10,106 nucleotides of DNA from Thermoplasmata archaeon (GCA_021811505.1 JAJZOM010000123.1:1-10106), one strand, 5' to 3'; numbered from the stretch's first letter, positions 1 to 7,253 are shown. Notes: generated by a model not told the origin, from the sequence alone. Made by a program: numbers and translations.

Positions 1-404
1 TATCCATTAATACTGAAACACAGTTCAGTATAATAGCCTTTGTACGAAATAAGTAAAACCCCAACCAGAAATTGCCAGACTTAAGAGTCAGAGAACAAAT
101 GTTGTACCATCGAAGCTAAACAAATACAAAACTTTAATCGAATTATAATGACATCATCAAGCTTGTTAATGGAGCCACTGTCTGGACGCAACAGGAAAAA
201 AACTGTTTTAAGGCTGTTTCTCAGTAGCAAAGATAACATCGTTTCTATACGAGGATGGATCTAATTATTCAAAATTTGAATCAAAATGCTATGATCCGGC
301 TCTGCCTACATGGAATTTCCGGGATATTCCTGTTTTCAAGAGTTTCGAGATTATAACCAACATTCAGTTTCCGCAGAACCTCTCTTGATTGACAGCTTAT
401 CTCT
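1..404. other. Region without a convincing gene
   Basis: This stretch at the left edge is A+T-rich and broken by stops in all frames. The longest readings are a 38-codon plus-strand frame (148-264) and a 55-codon frame (310-477) that runs into the transporter gene. Neither has an SD or a recognisable protein pattern. A perfect 8-bp inverted repeat (ATACTGAA at 10-17, TTCAGTAT at 24-31, 6-base loop) and an A7 run at 196-202 (a T-run on the minus strand, possibly ending transporter transcripts) are the only structures I see. It may be decayed sequence or the flank of a gene outside the window. Confidence 0.5.
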
Positions 405-1568
405 TCATTTAAACTTTGAGAAGAGTAAAAGTGGCATGAATATCAGGTCGTATAGGGCAATTACTTCCCACGCATAGGGAAATCCATAGTAGTGAAAAAC
501 GTATGTAAAGAGATACGACGACGGAAAAGCTATTCCCATCTGTATGGAGTTAAGATAGCCAAGTGAAAGAGGAAGCTGCATTGGATCTACACCATCTAAG
601 TCCGTAGGAACCACATACATAACGGAAAACAGGATAATCGCACTTATCCCGGTCAGCATGGGAATGAATACAAGTACATACATCGGGACAAATGGAATCA
701 GGGCTACGAGTATTGCCACCAAAAACATTGACATTACTATATATCTCCGCCTTCTTCCTGACCTGTCGGTCAGCGTACCGCCTATGATGCCTCCCAGAGC
801 TCCTACCAGCATGAAGAGGGATGAAATTATTCCGCTTGCTGTCGGGCTCAAGTTTCTACCAATTTCAAGATAAGGAACGAGAAATGATGAGGCAGTAAAC
901 CACGTTCCGTAAAATCCTCCAGTGGAAGCTCCCAGGAAGAAAAGGTTCCGGTTGTAAATTATTTTCTTGACGTGGGCAAGGTAAGCGAAAGGAATTGGAT
1001 TACCTGCCTTGGGAATAACCAGCAAGTTTTCTACAGACATTACGAGACCTATGGTGCTGCCGATGATCAGTGCGTCCTGCCATCCAAATTTTAGAATTAT
1101 TATGGGCCATAACAGTATCGCCAGACCGCCGCCGATATTGAATGATGCATTATACATACCCATTCCAAGTCCAACTTTTTTTTGATGTATAAGTGTCCTG
1201 ACAATTGCAGCTCCAGAGGAAAAGAACATCGCTGAACCAATTCCAGAGACAAATCTGAATATCAGGAGTAATGAGAAACTTGTTGGGATGGCGGTGAAAA
1301 GATTGAAAAGTGAAAGCACTGCGATACCGATAATCGATGTTTTCTTGGCACCTATTCTTGCTGCAAGTATTCCAGAAGGGATCTGGAATGAAGCCAAGCC
1401 AAGTATGAAAAGGCTCTGTATCAGACCGTCCTGCGACCGACTCACTGAATAGAATTCGCCGATCAATATAATTGCAGGGGCGATGGTATACCAGTTAAGG
1501 GCATAAGCACCACGGGAAGAAAGAATAGAAAGTAATGGAATGAAACCCCTTTTATTTTGTACCTGCAC
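405..1568 (-). CDS. MFS transporter, 12 membrane helices
   Basis: A secondary transporter of the major facilitator superfamily, 387 residues, within the family's usual 380-420. The sequence shows about 12 hydrophobic helices in two halves. The loop after helix 2 carries motif A as GILAARIGAKKT (residues 67-78), and the equivalent loop in the second half reads GTLTDRSGRRRR (264-275). The helix RFVSGIGSAMFFSSGAAIV (105-123) fits motif B, with its Arg and Gly-x-Gly. The substrate cannot be read from sequence; the class moves sugars, organic acids, anions or drugs, usually with protons. The start is GTG at 1566-1568. A G-run (GGGGGGT, 1571-1577 on the minus strand) lies only 2 bases ahead, so the exact start is less sure than the gene. 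The upstream ATG at 1578-1580 is out of frame. It is divergent from the L11 operon and apparently transcribed alone. Confidence 0.9.
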   Translation of the reverse strand: MQVQNKRGFIPLLSILSSRGAYALNWYTIAPAIILIGEFYSVSRSQDGLIQSLFILGLASFQIPSGILAARIGAKKTSIIGIAVLSLFNLFTAIPTSFSLLLIFRFVSGIGSAMFFSSGAAIVRTLIHQKKVGLGMGMYNASFNIGGGLAILLWPIIILKFGWQDALIIGSTIGLVMSVENLLVIPKAGNPIPFAYLAHVKKIIYNRNLFFLGASTGGFYGTWFTASSFLVPYLEIGRNLSPTASGIISSLFMLVGALGGIIGGTLTDRSGRRRRYIVMSMFLVAILVALIPFVPMYVLVFIPMLTGISAIILFSVMYVVPTDLDGVDPMQLPLSLGYLNSIQMGIAFPSSYLFTYVFHYYGFPYAWEVIALYDLIFMPLLLFSKFK

Positions 1569-1581
1569 CGACCCCCCATGC

Positions 1582-1609
1582 TAAAATACTTAATCAACAA
1601 TTCTATATG
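1582..1609 (-). promoter_or_regulatory. Candidate promoter of the MFS gene
   Basis: Reading the minus strand, a TATA-like CATATA (1604-1609) would place transcription start near 1582, giving a leader of about 14 bases before the GTG. A second A/T-rich segment, GTATTTTAG (1582-1590), is another candidate. Spacing and composition are the only evidence. Confidence 0.3.
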
Positions 1610-1704
1610 ATTTCCGGCTGAATGCAGGCACATATTGATCTTTCCCGTTGAAAAGCCAATCAAAAAAACAGTCTCATTTTGAGCAAACCATGTTCCTGGA
1701 GGAA

Positions 1705-1742
1705 TTTTGATAAAAACATTAAAGTGTCCTTAATCAATTAGG
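1705..1742 (+). promoter_or_regulatory. Candidate promoter of the L11-L1-L10-L12 operon
   Basis: TTTTGATAAA (1705-1714) resembles an archaeal box A and would start transcription near 1735-1740, leaving a leader of about 30 bases containing the L11 SD. The imperfect dyad CCTTAATCAATTAGG (1728-1742) falls at the predicted start site. It could be a regulator site or chance A/T symmetry. Confidence 0.35.
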
Positions 1743-1766
1743 GCGAACACACCAAGGTGAATATCA

Positions 1767-2237
1767 ATGGCACAGTCAGTAAGTACTATGGTTGAGGGCG
1801 GCAAAGCGAATACTGGTCCACCGTTAGGACCGGCTCTTGGTCCGCTTGGTCTCAATCTTGGACAGATCGTCAAGGAAATAAATGAGAAAACCAAAGACTT
1901 TCAGGGTATGCAGGTTCCAGTTACAGTTACTATTATCGATGCAGCTACCAAGAAGTATGACATAAAGGTCGGGATTCCACCCACATCAGCACTCCTAAAG
2001 AAGGAGATTGGGATAGAAAGTGGAGCTGGAAAGAGAAAGGAAGCCGTAGCCGGCAACGCGACCCTGGAGCAAATCAAAAAAGTGGCGAGAATGAAAATAG
2101 ACAGCATGTTAGCAAACGACCTCAGAGCTGCGGTTCTGGAGGTTCTTGGCTCATGCGTATCACTGGGAGTGACCGTTGAAGGCAAGGATCCTATGGAAGT
2201 CCAAAGCCTTATAAAGAAAGGGGAAATCGCAATTTAA
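1767..2237 (+). CDS. rpl11: Large-subunit ribosomal protein L11 (uL11)
   Basis: uL11 binds the GTPase-associated region of 23S rRNA at the base of the ribosomal stalk, next to L10 and L12. The 156-residue protein shows the family signature GGKANTGPPLGPALGPLGLN (11-30), the PPTSALLK junction (71-78) between the N-terminal domain and the rRNA-binding C-terminal domain, and a C-terminal helical region ending in the conserved G-x-x-V-E-G-KDP context (134-142). The ATG at 1767 is preceded by AAGGTGA (1754-1760) with 6-base spacing. Length and start fit archaeal uL11. It is the first gene of the stalk operon, and its stop at 2235-2237 is immediately followed by the structured spacer before L1. Confidence 0.98.
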   Translation: MAQSVSTMVEGGKANTGPPLGPALGPLGLNLGQIVKEINEKTKDFQGMQVPVTVTIIDAATKKYDIKVGIPPTSALLKKEIGIESGAGKRKEAVAGNATLEQIKKVARMKIDSMLANDLRAAVLEVLGSCVSLGVTVEGKDPMEVQSLIKKGEIAI

Positions 2238-2278
2238 CTGTAGGAGAGGTTCAGCCTCGCATGCACTACAGAGGTGAA
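2238..2278 (+). promoter_or_regulatory. Putative L1-binding autoregulatory RNA element
   Basis: The spacer between L11 and L1 can fold into an outer helix CUGUAG/CUACAG (2238-2243 with 2266-2271) and an inner helix GAGG/CCUC (2246-2249 with 2255-2258) capped by UUCAG. Between them lies an asymmetric internal loop, GA on the 5' side and GCAUGCA on the 3' side. L1 proteins are known to recognise a helix-GA-helix motif with a longer purine-rich 3' strand, both in the 23S L1 stalk and in L1 mRNAs such as that of Methanococcus vannielii. The outer helix ends on the first G of the L1 SD (GAGGTGA, 2271-2277), so bound L1 could block initiation. An exclusive alternative pairs 2250-2258 with 2271-2278 and hides the SD. 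Function is inferred from fold and location only. Confidence 0.55.
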
Positions 2279-2283
2279 GTAAA

Positions 2284-2940
2284 GTGGCTTCAAGCAAAGA
2301 ATTATTAGCACAGATAGAAGAGGTTAAAAAAACCTCAAAGGAGAGGAAGTTCAAGGAGAGCGTTGAACTTGCAATCAATATGAAGGAAATTGATCTCAGT
2401 GATCCAAAGAACAGGATTAACGAAGAGATTCTGCTTCCCAAGGGAAGAGGCAGGGATCTCAAGGTAGCCGTTATTGGTACTGAGGAAATGCGCGGCAAAG
2501 CTAAAAATGCAGCTGATTTCCTGTATGGACCTGAGGACATTTCAAAATTCGTGGAAGATAAGAGAGCTTTCAAGAAATTGGCAGGACAGATTGATTATTT
2601 TATAGCTGAATCGACCTTAATGGCAAATATAGGTAAATCTCTGGGTCAAGTTCTTGGTCCAAGAGGGAAGATACCGAAGCCGTTACCTCCAGGGCAGGAA
2701 CCAACTCCCATTATTGGGAACCTGAAAAGAACGGTCAGAGCGAGAAGTAAGGATCGAAAAACTTTCCATGTTCCTGTGGGAACCAAAGATATGAATTCCG
2801 CCGATATCGCAGAGAATATTACCGCCGTGGTCAAGAGAATTATCGGTAAGCTAGAAAAGGGTTATGGAAACATTGATTCAATTTTCCTGAAAACCACCAT
2901 GGGTAAAGCAATCAAGCTTAACTTGGAGGAATTAGAATGA
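2284..2940 (+). CDS. rpl1: Large-subunit ribosomal protein L1 (uL1)
   Basis: uL1 forms the mobile L1 stalk that handles E-site tRNA; in archaea and bacteria it is also a classic translational repressor of its own operon. The 218-residue protein has the expected archaeal length. It shows the signature segment GQVLGPRGKIPKPLPP (121-136) in the second domain and the C-terminal strand TTMGKAIKLN (204-213) that returns to the rRNA-binding first domain. The start is GTG at 2284, chosen because GAGGTGA (2271-2277) sits 6 bases ahead and the N-terminus MASSKELLAQ aligns with typical archaeal starts. It follows L11 after 46 bases that look like a regulatory RNA, and its last four bases (ATGA) overlap the L10 start, so the two are translationally coupled. 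Confidence 0.98.
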   Translation: MASSKELLAQIEEVKKTSKERKFKESVELAINMKEIDLSDPKNRINEEILLPKGRGRDLKVAVIGTEEMRGKAKNAADFLYGPEDISKFVEDKRAFKKLAGQIDYFIAESTLMANIGKSLGQVLGPRGKIPKPLPPGQEPTPIIGNLKRTVRARSKDRKTFHVPVGTKDMNSADIAENITAVVKRIIGKLEKGYGNIDSIFLKTTMGKAIKLNLEELE

Positions 2941-3893
2941 GGCATCCAGCACAGTGGAAAGTTGATCTTGTAAACGATATCTCCAGAGAAATGGAGAACA
3001 GTCCAGTTTCAGCACTTATCAGCATAAAGGGCATTAGAAACGCCCAGCTCCAGAAGATAAGGAGTGACCTGAAGGGCAGAGTGAAGATCAGAGTTGTGAG
3101 GAGAAGATTGCTGTTCAGGGCTTTGGAAAATGCAAAAAGAGAGAACATAAAGGAACTAGGCAAACTGGCTGAGGGCCAAATAGCGATTGTAACTTCCGAA
3201 GAGAATCCTGCCAAACTATTCGGTCTTTTTGAGAGCACAAAACAGAAAGCAGCTGCGAGAGGCGGAGAATACGCTGAAGACGACATAGTTATTCCGGAAA
3301 TGTCGACAAATTTCCCTCCCGGGCCTATGATCAGCGAGTTTCAGAAGGCCGGACTCCAGACTGCCATAGAAAAAGGAAAAATCGTTATCAAAAAAGAGAC
3401 TGTTTACGTAAAGAAAGGAGAGATTATTCCCAAGGAAAAAGCCAAGATCCTTGAGAAACTGGAGATATTGTCAATCACTGTCGGCCTGAACCTGATTGGA
3501 GCTTACAGCGAAGGCATTGTGTTTAACAGGGATGCTGTATCAATTACTGAGGAACAGGTAATAAGCGACGTAGCCAAAGCGTTTGCCCAGGCCAAAAATA
3601 TCGCGCTCGATGCTATGTTCATTGTCGCGGAGATCGTTCCTCAACTCATAGTCAAAGCCAGGCTCAATGCAGAACAGTTGGCCATTGAGACTGGCACCGT
3701 TGATGAGAGTAATGTGCAGTTATTTATACTGAAAGCCATTAGGGAAGCCACTGCATTAAACAGCGAGACCTCCGGTGAAGCACACGAGGAGAAGAGTAAC
3801 ACCGGAGAAAGTGAGACACCAAAGAACGCTGAAGAAACCGGGGAAAGTGCTGATGATAAGGCCTCAGAGGGCCTTAGTGCACTATTTGGATAA
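2937..3893 (+). CDS. rplP0: Ribosomal protein L10 / acidic protein P0 (uL10)
   Basis: uL10 anchors L12 dimers to 23S rRNA to form the stalk that recruits translational GTPases. The protein has 318 residues, P0-length rather than the roughly 170 of bacterial L10. Visible regions: rRNA-binding domain 1-105 with the [14 protein letters not shown] basic stretch near 50-63; the archaeal/eukaryotic insert domain about 106-182 containing [17 protein letters not shown] (124-140); long helices about 205-272 that carry L12 dimers; an acidic Glu/Ser/Thr-rich linker (275-310); and the C-terminal GLSALFG (312-318). That tail nearly matches the end of L12 and is the known contact for elongation and initiation factors. 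The ATG at 2937 overlaps the L1 stop (ATGA), with GGAGG at 2925-2929. Confidence 0.97.
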   Translation: MRHPAQWKVDLVNDISREMENSPVSALISIKGIRNAQLQKIRSDLKGRVKIRVVRRRLLFRALENAKRENIKELGKLAEGQIAIVTSEENPAKLFGLFESTKQKAAARGGEYAEDDIVIPEMSTNFPPGPMISEFQKAGLQTAIEKGKIVIKKETVYVKKGEIIPKEKAKILEKLEILSITVGLNLIGAYSEGIVFNRDAVSITEEQVISDVAKAFAQAKNIALDAMFIVAEIVPQLIVKARLNAEQLAIETGTVDESNVQLFILKAIREATALNSETSGEAHEEKSNTGESETPKNAEETGESADDKASEGLSALFG

Positions 3894-3907
3894 AGGAGGT
3901 AAAAGAA

Positions 3908-4219
3908 ATGGAATATATATATGGAGCTCTACTGCTTCACTCAGCAGGAAAAGAAATCGATGAAGACAGCCTTAAGAAGGTACTGGCAGAAGCAGGCGTT
4001 AAATCTGACGCAGCGAGATTAAAATCTCTTGTTGCCAGCCTGAAAGATGTAAAAATCGACGATGTCCTGAAGAACGCTGCAACTGCAGCTGTCGCAGCAC
4101 CCGCTGCTCCGGCTGAGCATAAGAAAGCAGAGCACAAAAAGGAAGAGAAGAAAGAAGAAAAGAAGGAAGAGGCTAACGAAGAGGATGCTCTCGCTGGACT
4201 CAGTTCTCTATTCGGATAA
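3908..4219 (+). CDS. rpl12: Ribosomal protein L12 / acidic protein P1
   Basis: The archaeal stalk protein, 103 residues, is present in multiple copies as dimers on L10 and brings EF2, EF1A and related factors to the ribosome. The N-terminal dimerisation and L10-binding helices (1-57, starting [17 protein letters not shown]) are highly typical. They are followed by an Ala/Pro hinge (58-70), a Lys/Glu-rich charged tail (71-93) and the factor-binding end GLSSLFG (97-103). The SD GGAGGT (3895-3900) starts right after the L10 stop and is 7 bases from the ATG, the strongest SD in the operon, which fits the need for more L12 than other ribosomal proteins. The charged tail is encoded by a GA-rich low-complexity run. 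Confidence 0.97.
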   Translation: MEYIYGALLLHSAGKEIDEDSLKKVLAEAGVKSDAARLKSLVASLKDVKIDDVLKNAATAAVAAPAAPAEHKKAEHKKEEKKEEKKEEANEEDALAGLSSLFG

Positions 4220-4228
4220 GGACTTTAA

Positions 4229-4411
4229 ATGGATTATTACGGATATTTCTGGGGATTGTTGAAATATTTTCTCCCCATAATTTTATTTATTATTTCTGTC
4301 GTCGTGGAACCAAATCTGATACTTCTGATCATATCAGTCATCTGGATTATGACTTCGATATTTGTATCGGTTCTGCTTATGGATCAGGACAAAAAAGACA
4401 GCATCTACTGA
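4229..4411 (+). CDS. Small two-helix membrane protein
   Basis: I do not recognise this 60-residue protein. It has two hydrophobic helices, about residues 10-27 (LLKYFLPIILFIISVVVE region) and 29-51, joined by a short EPN turn. The N-terminus is aromatic (MDYYGYFWG) and the polar tail is DQDKKDSIY. Start support: AAGGA (4218-4222) overlaps the L12 stop and lies 6 bases from the ATG. The 9-base gap to L12 makes it the last cistron of the stalk operon. The coordinated SD, short gap and coherent topology argue for a real gene, while lack of a recognised family keeps the call modest. No function is assigned. Confidence 0.65.
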   Translation: MDYYGYFWGLLKYFLPIILFIISVVVEPNLILLIISVIWIMTSIFVSVLLMDQDKKDSIY

Positions 4412-4451
4412 TTTTTAAGTGGCTTGGATTGTTACGCATAATTACTATTTT
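4412..4451 (+). terminator. Candidate terminator region of the stalk operon
   Basis: A T5 run (4412-4416) directly follows the stop of the small membrane protein, and a second T-rich patch (ACTATTTTACC, 4443-4453) follows. Archaeal termination commonly uses oligo-T without a hairpin. The region lies between convergent genes (the ABC permease ends at 4471), so a terminator is expected here. Confidence 0.4.
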
Positions 4452-4470
4452 ACCCCGTTTAATTACCGGT

Positions 4471-5910
4471 TCACGAGAATCCGCGTTCTGACATAGAGCT
4501 AAAAATACGACTGATTATTCTCTTTGGGGCGAGTATTATTATCCCGGCCAGGTACCATGCAATAATCGAGATAATGAAGAACAAGGGTGCGAATGCTGCA
4601 ATGATTCCAGTTATTATAAACACAGAGAATGGCAACATCAGGATTAATGTGCTTATTGAAAGCTCATTTGAATTAAAGTCGTCCTTCATCTGAACCGGGA
4701 AAGTCAGTGCGGATACGTAAACCATTATAACCGTAAAAGGGAAGAGTATAATGTAGCCAAATAGAAACAGGTTAAAGAAAAATTGGAATATTAACAGATG
4801 TTGAGCCATGTAGAGATAAGACGCACTCAGCATCAATGGAAGGAAAACTATCCACGGAACCAATGACCTGCTGATGAGGTAATGCCTTGATGAGATATGG
4901 GGCGGCATAGAGTTGAAAGACACCCAGAGGCGCTCATTAGCGATGGATAAAGATAACAGCAATTCAACTATTACGAAGAGATAAATAGTGGGGTAAATGG
5001 CTGGATAAACGAAAACAAGTGTTGGAAACCCTGAAAACACTGTTCTTTCCACTACAATAAAAATTGAGATTACTGTAGAGATGGCAAAAAAGAGAGATGT
5101 TGGCAGCCTTCCAGAATTATCTATCTTGCCTCTTCGCAGTCTGGCAACAGAGATTCCATGCGTTTCGCTCAGGTTAAAGTGATAAATGGCTCGTATTCCT
5201 TTCTTTCCAGAAAAATCGATCATCTTCCTAACTTCGCGAGAACCTCCCGATCCCTGATACCTGAACCTTCCGTAGCTAACCTTGTCGAATGAATGCGTAG
5301 CCGCCAGAAATACTAACAGAGAGATAGAAATGGTTATGGCAGATGAAACATAGGGCGAACCGCTTATTATGGAGCCGATGGAATACGGATTCCCGATAAT
5401 AGCGGAAAACGAGAAGACCGTTAACAGCAGTATCAACGCCCAGGAATGCCTTTTCTTCCAGGAAAGAGAAATAACCGTCAATGATGGGAACATAAGCAGA
5501 AAGAATGGTACATCAAGGTAATATAGCCATTCAGGACTATTTCCGTACCCTGTCAACAATGGTGTGAAACCGAATGTGAAGCACATAAACAGGCCAATGT
5601 ACAATCCCGAAGTCCAGAAAACCGCCATGGTCATGTCTTTTGAACTGACACCGTAATTGAAGAGAAAATCCCTGTCGGCTTTGATGAATATCATGCTCCC
5701 CATACCACCTGACATAATTACAGTGATTGCAAAGAGCGTGGAGAAGAGGATTTCCTTACCTAATGCAGGCAATAGGATTCCGCCAGGGTGGAATAACGCA
5801 ATCGCCAATCCCATAAACAACAAAAACGCGTAAAATAGACCAAGGAATATGAACTGACCGAAGCTGATCCTTGAAGTCAGGAAGAATTTCAAGATATTAC
5901 GCTCTGCCAT
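4471..5910 (-). CDS. ABC exporter permease, 12 helices (ABC-2-like)
   Basis: An integral membrane protein of 479 residues, inferred to be the permease partner of the adjacent ATPase. About 12 hydrophobic helices are arranged as two sets of six, roughly 18-206 and 271-462, separated by a basic cytoplasmic loop (207-270). In each half, the segment after the second helix has the style typical of ABC-2 exporters: ADRDFLFNYGVSSKDM (78-93) and ANERLWVSFNSMPPHIS (324-340). This suggests internal duplication, so one chain may supply a full transmembrane unit. The ATG at 5908-5910 overlaps the 3' end of the ATPase gene by 14 bases and is served by GAGGA (5917-5921 on the minus strand, spacing 6). Substrate is unknown. 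It is probably an export or membrane-remodelling system, since no binding protein is encoded nearby. Confidence 0.8.
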   Translation of the reverse strand: MAERNILKFFLTSRISFGQFIFLGLFYAFLLFMGLAIALFHPGGILLPALGKEILFSTLFAITVIMSGGMGSMIFIKADRDFLFNYGVSSKDMTMAVFWTSGLYIGLFMCFTFGFTPLLTGYGNSPEWLYYLDVPFFLLMFPSLTVISLSWKKRHSWALILLLTVFSFSAIIGNPYSIGSIISGSPYVSSAITISISLLVFLAATHSFDKVSYGRFRYQGSGGSREVRKMIDFSGKKGIRAIYHFNLSETHGISVARLRRGKIDNSGRLPTSLFFAISTVISIFIVVERTVFSGFPTLVFVYPAIYPTIYLFVIVELLLSLSIANERLWVSFNSMPPHISSRHYLISRSLVPWIVFLPLMLSASYLYMAQHLLIFQFFFNLFLFGYIILFPFTVIMVYVSALTFPVQMKDDFNSNELSISTLILMLPFSVFIITGIIAAFAPLFFIISIIAWYLAGIIILAPKRIISRIFSSMSERGFS

Positions 5911-6607
5911 TCATCATCCTCGCAACTTTTGTCTCAAGTGTCTCCGCTGAATCTCCTTCTTCATTTATTTCTGCCAGAGTTCCGGACCACGATATCCTGC
6001 CGGAAGACAGAATCATGATGTGGTCCGTAAGCCTGTTCGCCGTTGACAGGATGTGTGTGGACACAAATACTGTGGATTTGGAGCTTCTCAGGAGTTTTAC
6101 TGTTTTTTCCTGGGTTGGTACATCCAGGTAATTCAGCGGTTCGTCGAGAATCATTATTTCCGGCTTGTGTACAAGGGCCATTGATAGAGATAATCTCTGC
6201 AGGTTTCCTCTTGATAGTTTCGAGGATTTGATTCGTTCATAGCCACGGACATCAAAGTATTCCATTATACTGTCTGCCGAGTCTCTCACATCCTCCACTC
6301 CTCTCAGCGCTGCTGCGTATTCGACGTTTTCTCTCACAGATAGCAGCCTGTACGGAGAGGCATCTTCTGGCAGATAGCCAATTTTCCTTTTAACATCCTG
6401 ATTCTCTGGATTATTTCCAAGAATCTCCACTTCGCCTGATATCGGCCTCAACAGACCCGCAAGAATCTTTAGTGTTGTTGACTTTCCGGAACCGTTTGCC
6501 CCGATAAGGGAATATTTTTCACCACAATCTATGCTGAAGTTAAGCCCATCTATAACATTGAAAGAATCATAATTGAAAATAACGTTTCTTACGGAAATAC
6601 AGTTCAT
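5897..6607 (-). CDS. ABC transporter ATP-binding protein
   Basis: A cytoplasmic ATPase of 236 residues that powers the permease encoded just downstream. Motifs in order: Walker A GANGSGKST (36-44); a Q-loop region reading IGYLPED (76-82), with Glu where Gln is usual; signature LSRGNLQRLS (131-140) instead of LSGGQ; Walker B IMILDEP (151-157); D-loop LNYLD (158-162); and the switch histidine in STH (183-185). Such signature variants are common among ABC-2-type exporter ATPases. The ATG at 6605-6607 has no SD but lies about 29 bases after a TATA-like element, so the transcript is probably leaderless. The gene overlaps the permease by 14 bases, giving a two-gene operon. Confidence 0.95.
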   Translation of the reverse strand: MNCISVRNVIFNYDSFNVIDGLNFSIDCGEKYSLIGANGSGKSTTLKILAGLLRPISGEVEILGNNPENQDVKRKIGYLPEDASPYRLLSVRENVEYAAALRGVEDVRDSADSIMEYFDVRGYERIKSSKLSRGNLQRLSLSMALVHKPEIMILDEPLNYLDVPTQEKTVKLLRSSKSTVFVSTHILSTANRLTDHIMILSSGRISWSGTLAEINEEGDSAETLETKVARMMNGRA

Positions 6608-6630
6608 CAGCTACTAATGATCCGGGATTG

Positions 6631-6640
6631 AAAAATATTT
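6631..6640 (-). promoter_or_regulatory. TATA-like box of the ABC exporter operon
   Basis: On the minus strand this reads AAATATTTTT. Its centre is about 29 bases ahead of the ATG at 6607, which carries no SD. That is the arrangement expected for a leaderless archaeal transcript. Confidence 0.45.
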
Positions 6641-6758
6641 GCCAATTAATTGGAATTGCGTTATTTTCAGGGTCTGCAGAATAAAAGGTATCGAAGATGA
6701 ACTGGATGAGGTGCATCTTTTCAATCAAGAGTAGACCTATATTCCTTGAACAGTCAGG

Positions 6759-6778
6759 AAAAAATGAGAGTATTTTTT
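6759..6778 (-). terminator. Oligo-T candidate terminator after the peroxiredoxin
   Basis: On the minus strand, a T6 run (6759-6764) lies about 15 bases after the peroxiredoxin stop. This is a plausible archaeal oligo-T terminator separating it from the ABC operon, which has its own promoter-like box. There is no strong hairpin. Confidence 0.35.
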
Positions 6779-7234
6779 TCAGACCAGTTTCAGATCTTCC
6801 AGTTTCCCCATTACTTCGACCGCGTGGTCTTTGGGAGAGACTTTCGGATATACATGAGCAACCTTTCCTTCCCTGTCTATAATATATGTAACTCTGCTGG
6901 CATTCCTTTCTCCCAGGACACCATAATTTTTCGCAATCTCCTTTTTGTCATCTGCTACAAGGGTAAAGTTCAGGCCATATTTTTCAACGAATTTCTTGTG
7001 GGATTTCTGACTATCAACGCTAACTCCAAGGACTTTCACGCCTTTCTTCTCGTAATTGTCGTAATTATCCCTGAAATTGCAGGCTTCTACCGTGCAGCCC
7101 GGAGTGTCATCCTTAGGGTAGAAATAAACCACAACAGGTTTTCCCTTGAACGAGCTCAGGCGAATCTCTTTCCCATCGTGATCTACAGACGTAAAATCAG
7201 GCGCAATGTCTCCCACTTTCAATAAATCTGCCAT
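6779..7234 (-). CDS. bcp: Peroxiredoxin, PrxQ/Bcp type
   Basis: A thiol peroxidase that reduces hydrogen peroxide and organic hydroperoxides in the cytoplasm, 151 residues, normal for the family. The N-terminus LKVGDIAPDFTSVDHDGKEI (5-24) is typical of AhpC/TSA-fold proteins. The active site is DDTPGCTVEAC (42-52). Cys47 in the TPGC motif is the peroxidatic residue. Cys52 lies five positions on, as in atypical two-Cys PrxQ enzymes where it acts as the resolving cysteine. Arg114 (NASRVTYIID) fits the conserved catalytic arginine. The ATG at 7232-7234 has GGTGA 5 bases ahead and a TATA sequence about 25 bases upstream. The reductant (thioredoxin-like) is not encoded here. Oxidative-stress defence fits an aerobic or microaerobic archaeon. 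Confidence 0.96.
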   Translation of the reverse strand: MADLLKVGDIAPDFTSVDHDGKEIRLSSFKGKPVVVYFYPKDDTPGCTVEACNFRDNYDNYEKKGVKVLGVSVDSQKSHKKFVEKYGLNFTLVADDKKEIAKNYGVLGERNASRVTYIIDREGKVAHVYPKVSPKDHAVEVMGKLEDLKLV

Positions 7235-7253
7235 GGTTTCACCAGAAAATTCC

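Noticed and set aside
148..264. 38-codon plus-strand frame in the left non-genic region
   Set aside because: No SD and no family resemblance; short open frames are expected by chance.
310..477. 55-codon plus-strand frame starting ATG at 310
   Set aside because: It has no SD, no recognisable protein pattern, and its second half overlaps the well-supported MFS gene on the other strand.
1463..1663. 66-codon minus-strand frame upstream of and overlapping the MFS start
   Set aside because: It runs out of frame with the transporter, which has clear MFS motifs; its ATG codons do not extend the transporter.
4120..4190. GA-rich run at the 3' end of the L12 gene considered as a repeat element
   Set aside because: It encodes the Lys/Glu-rich charged tail normal for archaeal L12.
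5911..5925. GATGATGA box-C-like sequence on the minus strand considered as a C/D guide RNA
   Set aside because: It is explained by coding sequence and the permease SD, and I found no matching box D and guide arrangement.
6746..7225. 159-codon plus-strand frame across the peroxiredoxin gene
   Set aside because: It is antisense to a clear PrxQ with intact TPGC...C active site; its residue pattern has no protein character of its own.
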